From positions 15,686 through 79,685 of the forward strand of contig CAKPDO010000002.1 of the NCBI GenBank assembly GCA_934148985.1: a DNA stretch of 64,000 nucleotides, read 5' to 3'. A program made the translations under genes and the position numbers. Below, in pieces: positions 27,060 to 35,398 of the stretch. The number at the start of each line of letters is the position of its first letter. Position 1 is the first letter of the stretch. Source of the DNA: an uncultured Clostridia bacterium (lineage in GTDB: Bacteria > Bacillota > Clostridia > TANB77 > CAG-508). The notes beneath the pieces are model-generated. The model made no database searches and was not told the origin of the DNA. It saw only the letters and a program-made list of their open reading frames with translations.

Positions 27060-29282
27060 CTACATCATATTGTTAGGATTAACATCCACACTAACCTTAG
27101 TGTACCTTAAATTCATCCCATACACATTTTGTAAACATTTATTCAAAATAATTGTAACATCCTCATTTACAACACCTTTTGCAATAATCCTCCATCTAAT
27201 TTTATTTTGAATCTTGTCAATAGGAGCTGGCATAGGCTGAAATACATTTATTTGATATTTTTCTAAACTTTTCTTTAACATATTAAACATATACAAACTC
27301 ACATCTTGTATTTCCTTTTGGTTTTCTCCCAAAAATCCAATTAGTATTATATCGCAAAATGGTGGATATTTCAACTGTTTTCTTAGTTTGATTTCAGTAT
27401 CGTAAAATAAATCATAATTTTGTGACTTTGAACACTCAATTGGAAAACTATCAGGATTATATGTTTGAATTACAACTTTTCCTGGCAATTCTTCTCGTCC
27501 AGCACGTCCAGCAACTTGAGTTAATATTTGGAAAGTTCTTTCATTTGCTCTATAGTCATCTTGATTTAAAGAACTATCTGCTGCAATTACACCGACTAGG
27601 GTAACTTTTGGAAAATGATGCCCTTTTACTACCATTTGCGTTCCTATTAATACATCTATATTTTCATCTTTAAATTTTTTTAAAATTTCTTCATGTGAAT
27701 TTTTTTTGGTTATTGTGTCAACATCCATTCTTATTGTTGATGCACTAGGAAATAGTTTGTTTATCTCCTGTTCTAATTTTTGCGTTCCTGTTCCAAAATA
27801 TCTTATTTTCGTGCTTTTGCATTCTGGGCAAGTGCTTACTGGCCTTTCAGTATGTCCACAATAATGACATTTTAATATATTTTGTGTAATATGATATGTT
27901 AAACTTATATTACAATTAGGGCATTTTAGAGTATATCCGCAATCTCTACACATTATAAATGTTGAATATCCTCTTCTATTTAAAAATAGTATTGTTTGTC
28001 TTTTTTCTTTCAAGTTTTTTTCCATTTCTGAATATAATAAATTGCTTATCATAGACCTATTTCCAGTTGCAAGTTCCATTTTTAAATCAACAATTTGTAC
28101 TTCTGGTAAGTTAGAATTATTGGCTCTTTTTGTTAATTTTAAAGTTGTGATTTCTTTATTTTGTGCATCATAAAATGTTCTTATATCTGGAGTTGCACTT
28201 CCAAGTATCAAAGGAATATTTTGTTTTTTTGCAATTTGAACTGCTACCTCCTTTGCCGAATACCTAGGATTTGATTCAGATTTATATGAATTGTCATGTT
28301 CTTCATCAATAATTATTATTCCTAAATTAGAACATGGTGCAAATATGGCTGACCTTGCACCTATTACAATTTTAGCTTCTCCTTTTTTTATTCTTTCCCA
28401 TTCATCATGTCTTTCTCCAATTGATAATTTACTATGTAAAACAGCAATTTTTTCTTTTCCAAATCTGCCTATAAATCTATTTAACATTTGTGGTGTTAAC
28501 GATATTTCTGGTACTAGACATATTGAAGATTTATTTTGATTTAACGCCTTTTCTATAAGTTGCAAATATACTTCCGTCTTTCCTGAACCAGTTATTCCAT
28601 ATAGCAAAAATTTTTCAAATCTTTCTTCATCCATTGATTGTGCAACTTTTAAATATGCGTTTTCTTGTTCTCCTGTAAGTTCTAATTTTTTGTTATTCTC
28701 TACTTCTTTATTTATTAAAGGATTTCTATCAATCTTTTTGTTTACTATTTTTAAAATTTCTTTTTTTACTAGAGAATTGACCGTACTTCTTGAAATTTCA
28801 GCGAAGCTTTCTATTTCTGGTATTGTTAATCCCTCATTATTTTTTACAAATTCTATTAATTTTCTTTGCTTTTCGCCTTTTAACTCATTTAAATTAATTT
28901 TTTCATATGCAACATTTAAGTATACAAAATTTATGTTTTTGTCCTGTATTCTTTCATCCTTGTTCTTCGCTCTCGTTCCTGGTGTTAACATTAATTTTAT
29001 ACATTCTGATACATTACAAAAATATTTTCTTGCCATCCATCTTGCAAGTTCTATTTTTTCTGGTGGCAAATTTTCTTCTAGTCCTGCTATTTCTTTTACT
29101 TTGAATTCTGTGCTTGGTTTTATTTTTATAATATATCCTTGTTCTAATCCTTTGAAATTTCCAAATGGTACTAGGACTCTACTTCCTACATCAATTATGT
29201 CTTCTAGCTCTTTTGGAATTTCGTAGTCAAATTTTCTGTTTAGACTTTTTGCTTTGCTATCTATTATTATTTCTGCTATCAT
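27060..29282 (-). CDS. priA: Primosomal replication restart helicase PriA
   Basis: 740 residues. The N-terminal DNA-binding domain starts IIDSKAKSLNRKFDYEIP; Walker A is GITGSGKTEVY; the helicase box is IIDEEHDNSYK. The two zinc modules are CRDCGYTLKCPNC and CHYCGH...CPEC. The C-terminal helicase motifs (VVKGHHFPKVTLVGVIAADSS, QVAGRAGR) are complete. It reloads the replisome at stalled forks. It heads priA-def-fmt. Length and motifs are normal. Confidence 0.96.
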   Translation of the reverse strand: MIAEIIIDSKAKSLNRKFDYEIPKELEDIIDVGSRVLVPFGNFKGLEQGYIIKIKPSTEFKVKEIAGLEENLPPEKIELARWMARKYFCNVSECIKLMLTPGTRAKNKDERIQDKNINFVYLNVAYEKINLNELKGEKQRKLIEFVKNNEGLTIPEIESFAEISRSTVNSLVKKEILKIVNKKIDRNPLINKEVENNKKLELTGEQENAYLKVAQSMDEERFEKFLLYGITGSGKTEVYLQLIEKALNQNKSSICLVPEISLTPQMLNRFIGRFGKEKIAVLHSKLSIGERHDEWERIKKGEAKIVIGARSAIFAPCSNLGIIIIDEEHDNSYKSESNPRYSAKEVAVQIAKKQNIPLILGSATPDIRTFYDAQNKEITTLKLTKRANNSNLPEVQIVDLKMELATGNRSMISNLLYSEMEKNLKEKRQTILFLNRRGYSTFIMCRDCGYTLKCPNCNISLTYHITQNILKCHYCGHTERPVSTCPECKSTKIRYFGTGTQKLEQEINKLFPSASTIRMDVDTITKKNSHEEILKKFKDENIDVLIGTQMVVKGHHFPKVTLVGVIAADSSLNQDDYRANERTFQILTQVAGRAGREELPGKVVIQTYNPDSFPIECSKSQNYDLFYDTEIKLRKQLKYPPFCDIILIGFLGENQKEIQDVSLYMFNMLKKSLEKYQINVFQPMPAPIDKIQNKIRWRIIAKGVVNEDVTIILNKCLQNVYGMNLRYTKVSVDVNPNNMM

Positions 29283-29332
29283 TTGAGTTCCTTTCTATTT
29301 TCGTTAATAGATTTATTAATTACCTCAAAATT

Positions 29333-29484
29333 AATAAAAGCAGGTATTTCTACCTGCCACTTTTCTAGTCAGGAAAAGTTTAAGTAGGGTGACCTTCCTA
29401 CATCTCCTAACAAGGGTGGCGGCTGCCTGTTCCGCCCTCTGAAACTTTTCCAATTTGTTTATTAATTTTTCACCCTTCTTGACT
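29333..29484 (-). ncRNA. GC-rich structured RNA with its own promoter and terminator; tentatively raiA-motif-like
   Basis: In this AT-rich sequence the stretch 29385-29450 is sharply GC-rich and no conserved protein fits. On the minus strand, a 10-bp helix closes the molecule (GGAAAAGTTT 29451-29442 with AAACTTTTCC 29381-29372). Inside it are a GGCGG/CCGCC hairpin (29436-29418) and a GTAGG/CCTAC hairpin. A perfect terminator follows (GCAGGTA-GAAA-TACCTGC then U-rich, 29357-29333). A TTGATT-N17-TACAAT promoter lies upstream. It lacks the GGAAGGAAGCAG apical loop of SRP RNA and the hallmarks of tmRNA and RNase P. Loop sequences such as GGCGGAACAGGCAGCCGCC recall the raiA motif RNA from memory only; that name is tentative. 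Confidence 0.65.
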
Positions 29485-29490
29485 GAATCA

Positions 29491-29519
29491 ATTGTACTAC
29501 AATATAGTATAAAAATCAA
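29491..29519 (-). promoter_or_regulatory. Promoter of the structured RNA
   Basis: Minus strand -35 TTGATT (29519-29514), 17-base spacer, -10 TACAAT (29496-29491), predicting transcription start near 29484. Confidence 0.65.
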
Positions 29520-29544
29520 CAAATTTTTTTATTTATTATTCACT

Positions 29545-30363
29545 TCATTTACATACCATCATAGCAATCAAATAAAATAAGAAATGCTGTACTGGAAAAA
29601 CTGCGTAAAACAATACTTGAATTACTTTATTTTTCCTTCCTCTTTCTCCATTATAAAAGAAAAACGGAATAGCTGTATAAACTAAAGCATATTTAAAGCC
29701 TGGATGATATGAAGAAAAATCTAATGAACTCACAAAAGATATTTCTATCAATAATACGTATACTATCCTCATCAAATAATACTTAAACTTACTTTCGAAA
29801 TGTCTTTTTGAAAACAATACTTTCTTGTCTTTATCCATCAAAATTTTTTCTATAATATATAACTCAGTACACATAAATGGTATTCTCATATCAAACTCAA
29901 TATCAACTAAATTATATACACATATAATTATCGCGATAATCATTAACCTAAGCATTACATTAATTTTTTTACTTAATTTAGGTATTATTTTTTTATATTC
30001 AATCATAGAAATAAGCATCAGTGACAATGTATAAGAAAATAGAACACCAAAATATTCATTTTCCCTAGTATGATAATTTTTAAAATAAATCTCATTTATA
30101 ATTCCTAATACAAGTAAAATAACTTGTGTTACAGTAGCTAGGCAAAATATTCTAAATATATATTTTTTTATATCTTTAGTATAAAAAAAGCCTTGTACAA
30201 TCAAATACAAAAATATAGGCATAGCCAGACGACCTATGCTCCTCATCACATAATAGTTGTCTGGCTTGATTTTGCTCACAAAATAGCATGCAACATGGTC
30301 TATTAACATTGCTATAATAGCAATTATTTTTAATACATTTCCATTAATTTTTATCTTCATCAT
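29545..30363 (-). CDS. TraX family membrane protein
   Basis: 272 residues with about eight membrane segments. It carries the TraX signatures: KIIAIIAMLIDHVACYF near the N-terminus, RSIGRLAMPIFLYLIVQGFFYTKDIKKYI, and near the C-terminus FFFYNGERGRKNKVIQVLFYAVFPVQH. TraX of F plasmid is needed to N-acetylate pilin, and the family is regarded as an acyltransferase-3-like membrane group. It overlaps the upstream repeat-protein gene by about 20 bases, so it is translated with it. In this operon, with an activating ligase and a carrier protein, it is a candidate transferase for a surface acylation reaction (inference). Confidence 0.82.
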   Translation of the reverse strand: MMKIKINGNVLKIIAIIAMLIDHVACYFVSKIKPDNYYVMRSIGRLAMPIFLYLIVQGFFYTKDIKKYIFRIFCLATVTQVILLVLGIINEIYFKNYHTRENEYFGVLFSYTLSLMLISMIEYKKIIPKLSKKINVMLRLMIIAIIICVYNLVDIEFDMRIPFMCTELYIIEKILMDKDKKVLFSKRHFESKFKYYLMRIVYVLLIEISFVSSLDFSSYHPGFKYALVYTAIPFFFYNGERGRKNKVIQVLFYAVFPVQHFLFYLIAMMVCK

Positions 30364-31111
30364 CTTTTCTCAATGCCTTTGGCATGCTTTCTTCTTGATT
30401 TTCTTTCATCATTTTTCTTTTTTGTATTCCCTTTTTATCAATTGCAATAATAACAGAAACAATAACAATTGCTAACACACACATTCCAATAATTATAATG
30501 TAAGTTTTATGTGACTCTAGAAAACTTACAACTTTTTTGTTTTCTTTAGATGTTTTATCTGTTGCACTTATTTGTTTATTGTCTATTACTGTTGTTTCTT
30601 CTTCTTTTTGAACATTTTCTTGCTCTACGTTGTTATTTTCTTGTAATGTATTACTTGCAGTGCTTTCATTAGCTTCTTCAATTTTATTATTTTCATTAAT
30701 TTCATTTTTTACTGATGTATTATTTTTCTTTGTTATGCTATCTTCTTTGTTTGCTTCTGTACTTGTAGATTTTTGATTATCAACTTTAGAACCTGTAGCA
30801 TTTGAACTTGTCGCATCAGCACTTGTCGCATCCTGTTTATTCGCATCTGCACTTGTTGCATTCGAGCTTGTGGCATCATGATTTGCATTTGAGCTCGTGG
30901 CGTTACTACTTGTAGCATCAGCGCTTGTTGCATCTGTGCTTGTAGCATCTGAACAAGTTGCGCTTGCTGCTAAGCTATATAGATATCCCTCCAATTTATT
31001 TATTTTACCATTTCCACATATAATCATTGCTATACGAGCTATAGCCAATATTATAATCAAAAAAACTATTAACTTTACATTATATAAAACTTTATTCTTA
31101 TTTTCTTTCAT
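30344..31111 (-). CDS. Membrane-anchored Ser/Thr/Ala/Asp repeat protein
   Basis: 255 residues from ATG 31111 (behind GGAGG; an upstream ATG at 31126 precedes the SD). A membrane helix at about 13-32 is followed by a low-complexity stretch built on DATS, NATS and SADATSSNATS units, then a long Glu/Asn/Lys-rich stretch. A second membrane helix near the C-terminus (YIIIIGMCVLAIVIVSVIIAI) precedes a basic cytoplasmic tail. The repeated Ser/Thr stalk is a plausible site for glycosylation or acylation. No family recognised. It lies between the O-antigen-ligase-like gene and TraX, overlapping both. Confidence 0.75.
   Translation of the reverse strand: MKENKNKVLYNVKLIVFLIIILAIARIAMIICGNGKINKLEGYLYSLAASATCSDATSTDATSADATSSNATSSNANHDATSSNATSADANKQDATSADATSSNATGSKVDNQKSTSTEANKEDSITKKNNTSVKNEINENNKIEEANESTASNTLQENNNVEQENVQKEEETTVIDNKQISATDKTSKENKKVVSFLESHKTYIIIIGMCVLAIVIVSVIIAIDKKGIQKRKMMKENQEESMPKALRKDDEDKN
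30795..30965 (-). repeat. In-gene short-period repeat encoding DATS/NATS units
   Basis: Imperfect repeats of roughly 9-18 bases of the type GCATCAGCACTTGT/GCATTTGAACTTGT (as read on the plus strand), coding for the Asp/Asn-Ala-Thr-Ser units of the stalk protein. Likely to vary in copy number between strains. Confidence 0.75.
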
Positions 31112-32660
31112 TTCTTTTTCCTCCATTTTCTAAATTTGTTTCTTCACTTGTTGCTAATCCATGTATTGCCATAAGTGTCCAATAAATAGGTGTTACAATT
31201 ACTACCCATAAATTAAAAAAATCTTGTATAGCATAACATAGTATTCCAATTAATAATACAGTTGAATATTTATTTCTGTTTTTTATCCCATTTATAAATT
31301 GCAAAATCAAAAAAACAATATAACTTGTGAACCCTACAATCCCAATATTTATAAGCATAGTTATATAAACATTAGCTGCTGTATCATTTATTGTAAGTTC
31401 TCCTAATAATTTCACATCATTTGTATATTTATCCATAAATCTTACGGCAAATGTATCTGGACCACTTCCTATTAAAGGATATTCTTTTACTAATTTAAAC
31501 GCTCTTTTCCACAAAAATACCCTATATGTTCCAAAATCGTCATCAAAATTTCCATGCAATAATTCATGTATTTCATATAAAATTCCACTTTCAAAATTTA
31601 TAAAATACAAACTCAAAATAGATACTATAGCGAGTATAGCTATTCCACCATATATAAATTTAGCAACTTTAGTCCTATTTTCTATGTTATATTCATTTTT
31701 ATAAAGCATATATGCTAATATCCAAAATACAAACGTAATTATAATAAATATTATTGCAATTGTATTTATCTGAAAATCTAAAGTCAACATTCCTATATCA
31801 TAGTGATATCTTGGATTTATTATAATATTAATTCCAAGACCTAATATAATCATAGAAAATGCAATTACAGTTCTTGCTAACCTTTTGCTATTACTTAATA
31901 TGAACGGACTTATTATAACTAATACTGCTAAAAATGCCACCCTGCCACTCATTACATTTATTATAATAAATATAAAAAATCCCATTGATATTGATGCTAA
32001 ATGAAGTAATTTATATTTTTTATCTTCATCTAAAAATATAAATGAAACTGTCGATATTGTTAAATATATACAATAAATAGCAGATATAAAATCTATATTT
32101 CCTATTGTTGCCATAAAACTTACATTATGTGTTCCAATTCCATCTTGGTACATATTAAATGGATTAAATCCAATATACTGAAGAATTGCAATAAAACTTA
32201 TGCAAATTGATGATATAGAAAAATATGTAATATAACGTTTTCTAAACTTTCCAAATATTGTTATCATAAGAAAAGTCACACAATATAATGATATTGTTAT
32301 TAGTCCTTCCGCTCTACCAACTCCAACAAAAAGATTATAGTCTTCAAAATATGGTGACAAAAAACATGAAACTATATTTACTATCCAAAACACAATTCCT
32401 GCAATTTGATATTTTTTTAGTTTAACATCTTTCAAATATCTTATTTTATGAAATATATAATAATATATCAAAATTATAAGATTTATCGCTATATAGCTTA
32501 CAGACATTCCTAAAAATACTCTATATTTGCATTCAAGTATTTTAAAAAATCCCATAGAATCTATACTTAGTGGAAATAACATAATTATTACACAAATATA
32601 TATTTCTGTAATCCTATCTAGTATGCTTTTTTCTTTTTCATAAATAATTTTTTTATCCAT
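31098..32660 (-). CDS. O-antigen ligase/polymerase-like membrane protein
   Basis: 520 residues, about 12 membrane segments. A large extracytoplasmic loop in the C-terminal half holds the WzyC/WaaL-type block EYPLIGSGPDTFAVRFMDKYTND. These enzymes transfer or polymerise lipid-linked glycans outside the membrane; some members act on proteins (PglL type), which is notable next to a Ser/Thr-rich surface protein gene. It overlaps the carrier protein gene (32653) by 8 bases and has a GGGG SD before ATG 32660. Confidence 0.82.
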   Translation of the reverse strand: MDKKIIYEKEKSILDRITEIYICVIIMLFPLSIDSMGFFKILECKYRVFLGMSVSYIAINLIILIYYYIFHKIRYLKDVKLKKYQIAGIVFWIVNIVSCFLSPYFEDYNLFVGVGRAEGLITISLYCVTFLMITIFGKFRKRYITYFSISSICISFIAILQYIGFNPFNMYQDGIGTHNVSFMATIGNIDFISAIYCIYLTISTVSFIFLDEDKKYKLLHLASISMGFFIFIIINVMSGRVAFLAVLVIISPFILSNSKRLARTVIAFSMIILGLGINIIINPRYHYDIGMLTLDFQINTIAIIFIIITFVFWILAYMLYKNEYNIENRTKVAKFIYGGIAILAIVSILSLYFINFESGILYEIHELLHGNFDDDFGTYRVFLWKRAFKLVKEYPLIGSGPDTFAVRFMDKYTNDVKLLGELTINDTAANVYITMLINIGIVGFTSYIVFLILQFINGIKNRNKYSTVLLIGILCYAIQDFFNLWVVIVTPIYWTLMAIHGLATSEETNLENGGKRNERK

Positions 32661-32895
32661 TGTTTCCCCTTAATCCCTTCACCATCCTCACAATTCCATC
32701 AACACTTCTCCAAGTATCCACATCAATTTGTGTTGGTTGAATTTCAATATCAAATTTATCCTCTAACTCAGAAATTAACTGAATAAAAGCTAGTGAATCC
32801 AATATATCATCCTCTATTAAATCAAAATTATCATTTTCTCTTAATTCTACATTTCCTGTAAGCCTTACAATTAGTTCCAATATTTCTTCTCTCAT
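32653..32895 (-). CDS. Acyl/aminoacyl carrier protein (DltC-like)
   Basis: 80 residues from ATG 32895 (AAAGGAAAG upstream). The phosphopantetheine attachment serine is Ser34 in IEDDILDSLAFIQLI. The acidic helix following and IEIQPTQID match small DltC/ACP proteins. It sits directly after a DltA-like ligase, so it likely carries the amino acid or acyl group activated by that enzyme. There is no DltB or DltD in the neighbourhood. Confidence 0.85.
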   Translation of the reverse strand: MREEILELIVRLTGNVELRENDNFDLIEDDILDSLAFIQLISELEDKFDIEIQPTQIDVDTWRSVDGIVRMVKGLRGNNG

Positions 32896-32963
32896 TTTTA
32901 CTATCTTTCCTTTCGCTAAAGGCACAAATTAGAACGAATAACACTGCAATTTTAGGATATTAT

Positions 32964-34388
32964 TCACTCATTTCTCTCCAAAAGCTTCTTCTCATCAATT
33001 TTTCCATTAACATTTAATGGAAAATTCTCAACAATCCTAATCACAGGTATCATATAATCAGGCAAACAATTTTTAATAATCTCTCTAATTTCCTTTACAT
33101 CTTTTTTATTACCTTCAAATTGCTTAATAAAAGCAAAAATTTTATTTACTTTCTTATCCTCTCCGAGGTCAGCTACTACAACAGCTTTTTCAACAAATTC
33201 TAGTTTATTTATTGCTGTTTCAATTTCAGACAATTCAATTCTATAGCCTTTATATTTAACCTGCCTGTCTTTTCTTCCAATGCAAAAAAATTTTTCTTTA
33301 CTTTTATATCCTAAATCACCTGTCAAATACGCTTTTTCGCCATTAAAATTTATAAAAACGTCTTTATTCAACTCTTCGTTTAAATAACCGTTTCCTACAC
33401 TTTCACCAGAAATTAAAATTTCTCCAATTTCATTTTCCTTAAGCTCATGTAATGCATTATCTACAATATATAATTTAACATCTTCCTTCGGAATGCCAAT
33501 TGATATTTTCTCATTCGTTTTTACTACATTTGATGTCACAGCAAATGTACATTCTGTTGGACCATAGCAATTTATTATTTTCAAATTTTCAAATCTATTC
33601 CAAAGTCTTGTTACAGTATTTTCACTAAGTCTTTCACCACAGAACAATATTTCTTTTAGATTAGGCATTAAATTTTTATTAAAAGATTTATCTATCAATA
33701 ATAAATCAATAAAAGATGGCGTAACTACCATTAATTCAGCATTACTTTCTTTTAATTCTTTAAATAATTCTATATATTTTTTTAAAGTATCTTTTTCTAA
33801 AATATAATGTTTTCCTCTAGTAAGCAATGGTAAATATAAATCAGCAACAGATAAGTCAAACGAGAAATTGGCTTGATTTAGTATCGTTTTCTGCTTTACA
33901 TCACATATTTTTTCAAGCCATACCATACAGCTTTTTAAATTTCGGTATGTAATTTGAACTCCTTTAGGTTCTCCTGTTGTTCCTGATGTAAATATTATAT
34001 AATATATATCTTCATCTTTTAAATATATTTTTTCAATAGCTTTTGGATGTTCTTTTTTCATAATATTTTCTATTTTTTCATCTATTATTAAATCTGGATT
34101 TACCTGCCTAAGTATCTTTTCTTCTCTTTCACTTGGAATATATTCATCTATAGGAACATATGTAAAACCCGCCATGGAACATGCTAAGAAACTCGCCACC
34201 ATATAAATTTGTTTATGCCCTTTTACTACAATAGGCTTTTTGTTTTTATTATTTTTTAATACATAATCATAAATATTACATACATATTTATACAAATCTT
34301 TATTTTTGTAAATATTTTTCCTTATTTGGTAGCATTCATCATCTGGATAATTTTTAAGATTTTGTAGTATTTTATTTAACATCTTCAT
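32964..34388 (-). CDS. AMP-forming amino acid/acyl ligase, DltA-like
   Basis: 474 residues, an ANL-family adenylating enzyme. The P-loop is IIFTSGTTGEPKGV (about 131-144), A5 motif NCYGPTECTF, A7 motif AYLTGDLGYKS, A8 hinge GRKDRQVKYKGYRIE, and the C-terminal lysine motif NVNGKIDEKKL. These resemble DltA and NRPS adenylation domains, which activate an amino acid and load it on a carrier protein; the carrier gene follows. The substrate is not known. The start could also be the ATG at 34382. Its reading overlaps the VanW gene by 17 bases. Confidence 0.85.
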   Translation of the reverse strand: MKMLNKILQNLKNYPDDECYQIRKNIYKNKDLYKYVCNIYDYVLKNNKNKKPIVVKGHKQIYMVASFLACSMAGFTYVPIDEYIPSEREEKILRQVNPDLIIDEKIENIMKKEHPKAIEKIYLKDEDIYYIIFTSGTTGEPKGVQITYRNLKSCMVWLEKICDVKQKTILNQANFSFDLSVADLYLPLLTRGKHYILEKDTLKKYIELFKELKESNAELMVVTPSFIDLLLIDKSFNKNLMPNLKEILFCGERLSENTVTRLWNRFENLKIINCYGPTECTFAVTSNVVKTNEKISIGIPKEDVKLYIVDNALHELKENEIGEILISGESVGNGYLNEELNKDVFINFNGEKAYLTGDLGYKSKEKFFCIGRKDRQVKYKGYRIELSEIETAINKLEFVEKAVVVADLGEDKKVNKIFAFIKQFEGNKKDVKEIREIIKNCLPDYMIPVIRIVENFPLNVNGKIDEKKLLERNE

Positions 34389-35214
34389 TTCCTCTAATTT
34401 CTTCTACTGGAATTAAATCATAATCATACATTACTTTTGAATGATTATTTAATATTAATTCTTTTTTTATTTCCTGTTTTGTTTCTTTATCTGTTATTAT
34501 TCTATAAACCTTACTATTTCTATAAAAAATTCCATTTTCATCTTTTGCATAATGATTATCTTCTTCAACAATTTTGTACTTTTTATCCAATGTAACTGTA
34601 CTTCTTATCTCTCCATATAACATAGTATCGTCTAGCCATACACGTATTTGTACAGGATTTTCTGTCACATTTTTGAACCTGTAATCTAGAGCTTTATAAC
34701 TAATTGATGTTCCAGTCCCAAAAGGTACTCTCCTTTTTACATCAGGAAACAGCGCATCTGAATGATGATGTAATTCTGTAACTTCAAGCGGGGTATGTAG
34801 AACAAGCCAGTGTATCATATTAGCCATTTGGCAAAGTCCACCACCTACTCCAGTTTTCATTTTGCTATTACTAATTACCAAACCTTCTTTATAACCTTTT
34901 CTTTTTGTCGCATTTCCAACTAAATTCCAAAAAGAAAATTCTTCTCCTGGTTTTATAATTATTCCATCTATTTTTTTACTTGCAAGAAGCAAATTTGTTA
35001 CTTTATTTTTTTGTAACTCCATATCTACTCCATGCAAATTACGAAGCAATACTTTTGTATCACCTTTCCATATATATTCTAAATTTTCTTTTTCTATTTT
35101 CTTTGCGAATTTTTTTCCGGCCTTAAAATCTCTAAAGTCTTTCTTTTTTGCTTCTTTAAATAAAGATATTTTATAACATATTGGCCCATATTCACAAAAC
35201 AATTTTCTACTCAT
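34372..35214 (-). CDS. VanW family protein
   Basis: 280 residues from ATG 35214 (GGGGAAA upstream). The VanW core is evident: GIIIKPGEEFSFWNLVG, GYKEGLVISNSKMKTGVGGGLCQMANMIHWLVLHTPLEVTELHHHSD and SYKALDYRFKNVTENPVQIRVW. No signal peptide, so this short VanW form is probably cytoplasmic. VanW proteins occur in some vancomycin clusters but their role is not established. First gene of the surface operon 35214-29545, behind a TTGACA promoter. Confidence 0.9.
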   Translation of the reverse strand: MSRKLFCEYGPICYKISLFKEAKKKDFRDFKAGKKFAKKIEKENLEYIWKGDTKVLLRNLHGVDMELQKNKVTNLLLASKKIDGIIIKPGEEFSFWNLVGNATKRKGYKEGLVISNSKMKTGVGGGLCQMANMIHWLVLHTPLEVTELHHHSDALFPDVKRRVPFGTGTSISYKALDYRFKNVTENPVQIRVWLDDTMLYGEIRSTVTLDKKYKIVEEDNHYAKDENGIFYRNSKVYRIITDKETKQEIKKELILNNHSKVMYDYDLIPVEEIRGNEDVK

Positions 35215-35245
35215 TATATTTCCCCTTTTTTGTTTTTCCAACTTT

Positions 35246-35273
35246 ATTTTATCATAACTAATAAATTTGTCAA
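35246..35273 (-). promoter_or_regulatory. Promoter of the VanW-DltA-like-TraX operon
   Basis: Minus strand -35 TTGACA (35273-35268), 16-base spacer, -10 TAAAAT (35251-35246), about 32 bases before ATG 35214. Confidence 0.7.
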
Positions 35274-35320
35274 ATTTTTTTCTATGTAGTCAGTAACTCC
35301 CTTTTTTAGAAAAAATTTGC

Positions 35321-35359
35321 AAAAAAGACTGGATTTTGATACATTTTCCAGTCTTTTTT
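35321..35359. terminator. Hairpin terminator after the FtsW-like gene
   Basis: AAAAAAGACTGGA and TCCAGTCTTTTTT are perfect complementary arms around a 13-base loop, with T-runs on both strands. It ends the transcript of the FtsW-like gene (stop 35399) and separates it from the VanW promoter. Confidence 0.88.
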
Positions 35360-35398
35360 TGATTATTTTTATTTGTTGTACTCTTATAATATTAAATA

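Noticed and set aside
29331..29522. 63-aa ORF over the structured RNA
   Set aside because: No SD, no family, unusual composition; the region folds as an RNA with promoter and terminator.
30733..31133. Alternative-frame ORFs over the DATS repeat (Met/Gln-rich and Ala/Val-rich readings)
   Set aside because: They are shadows of the short-period repeat in the real membrane-anchored protein.
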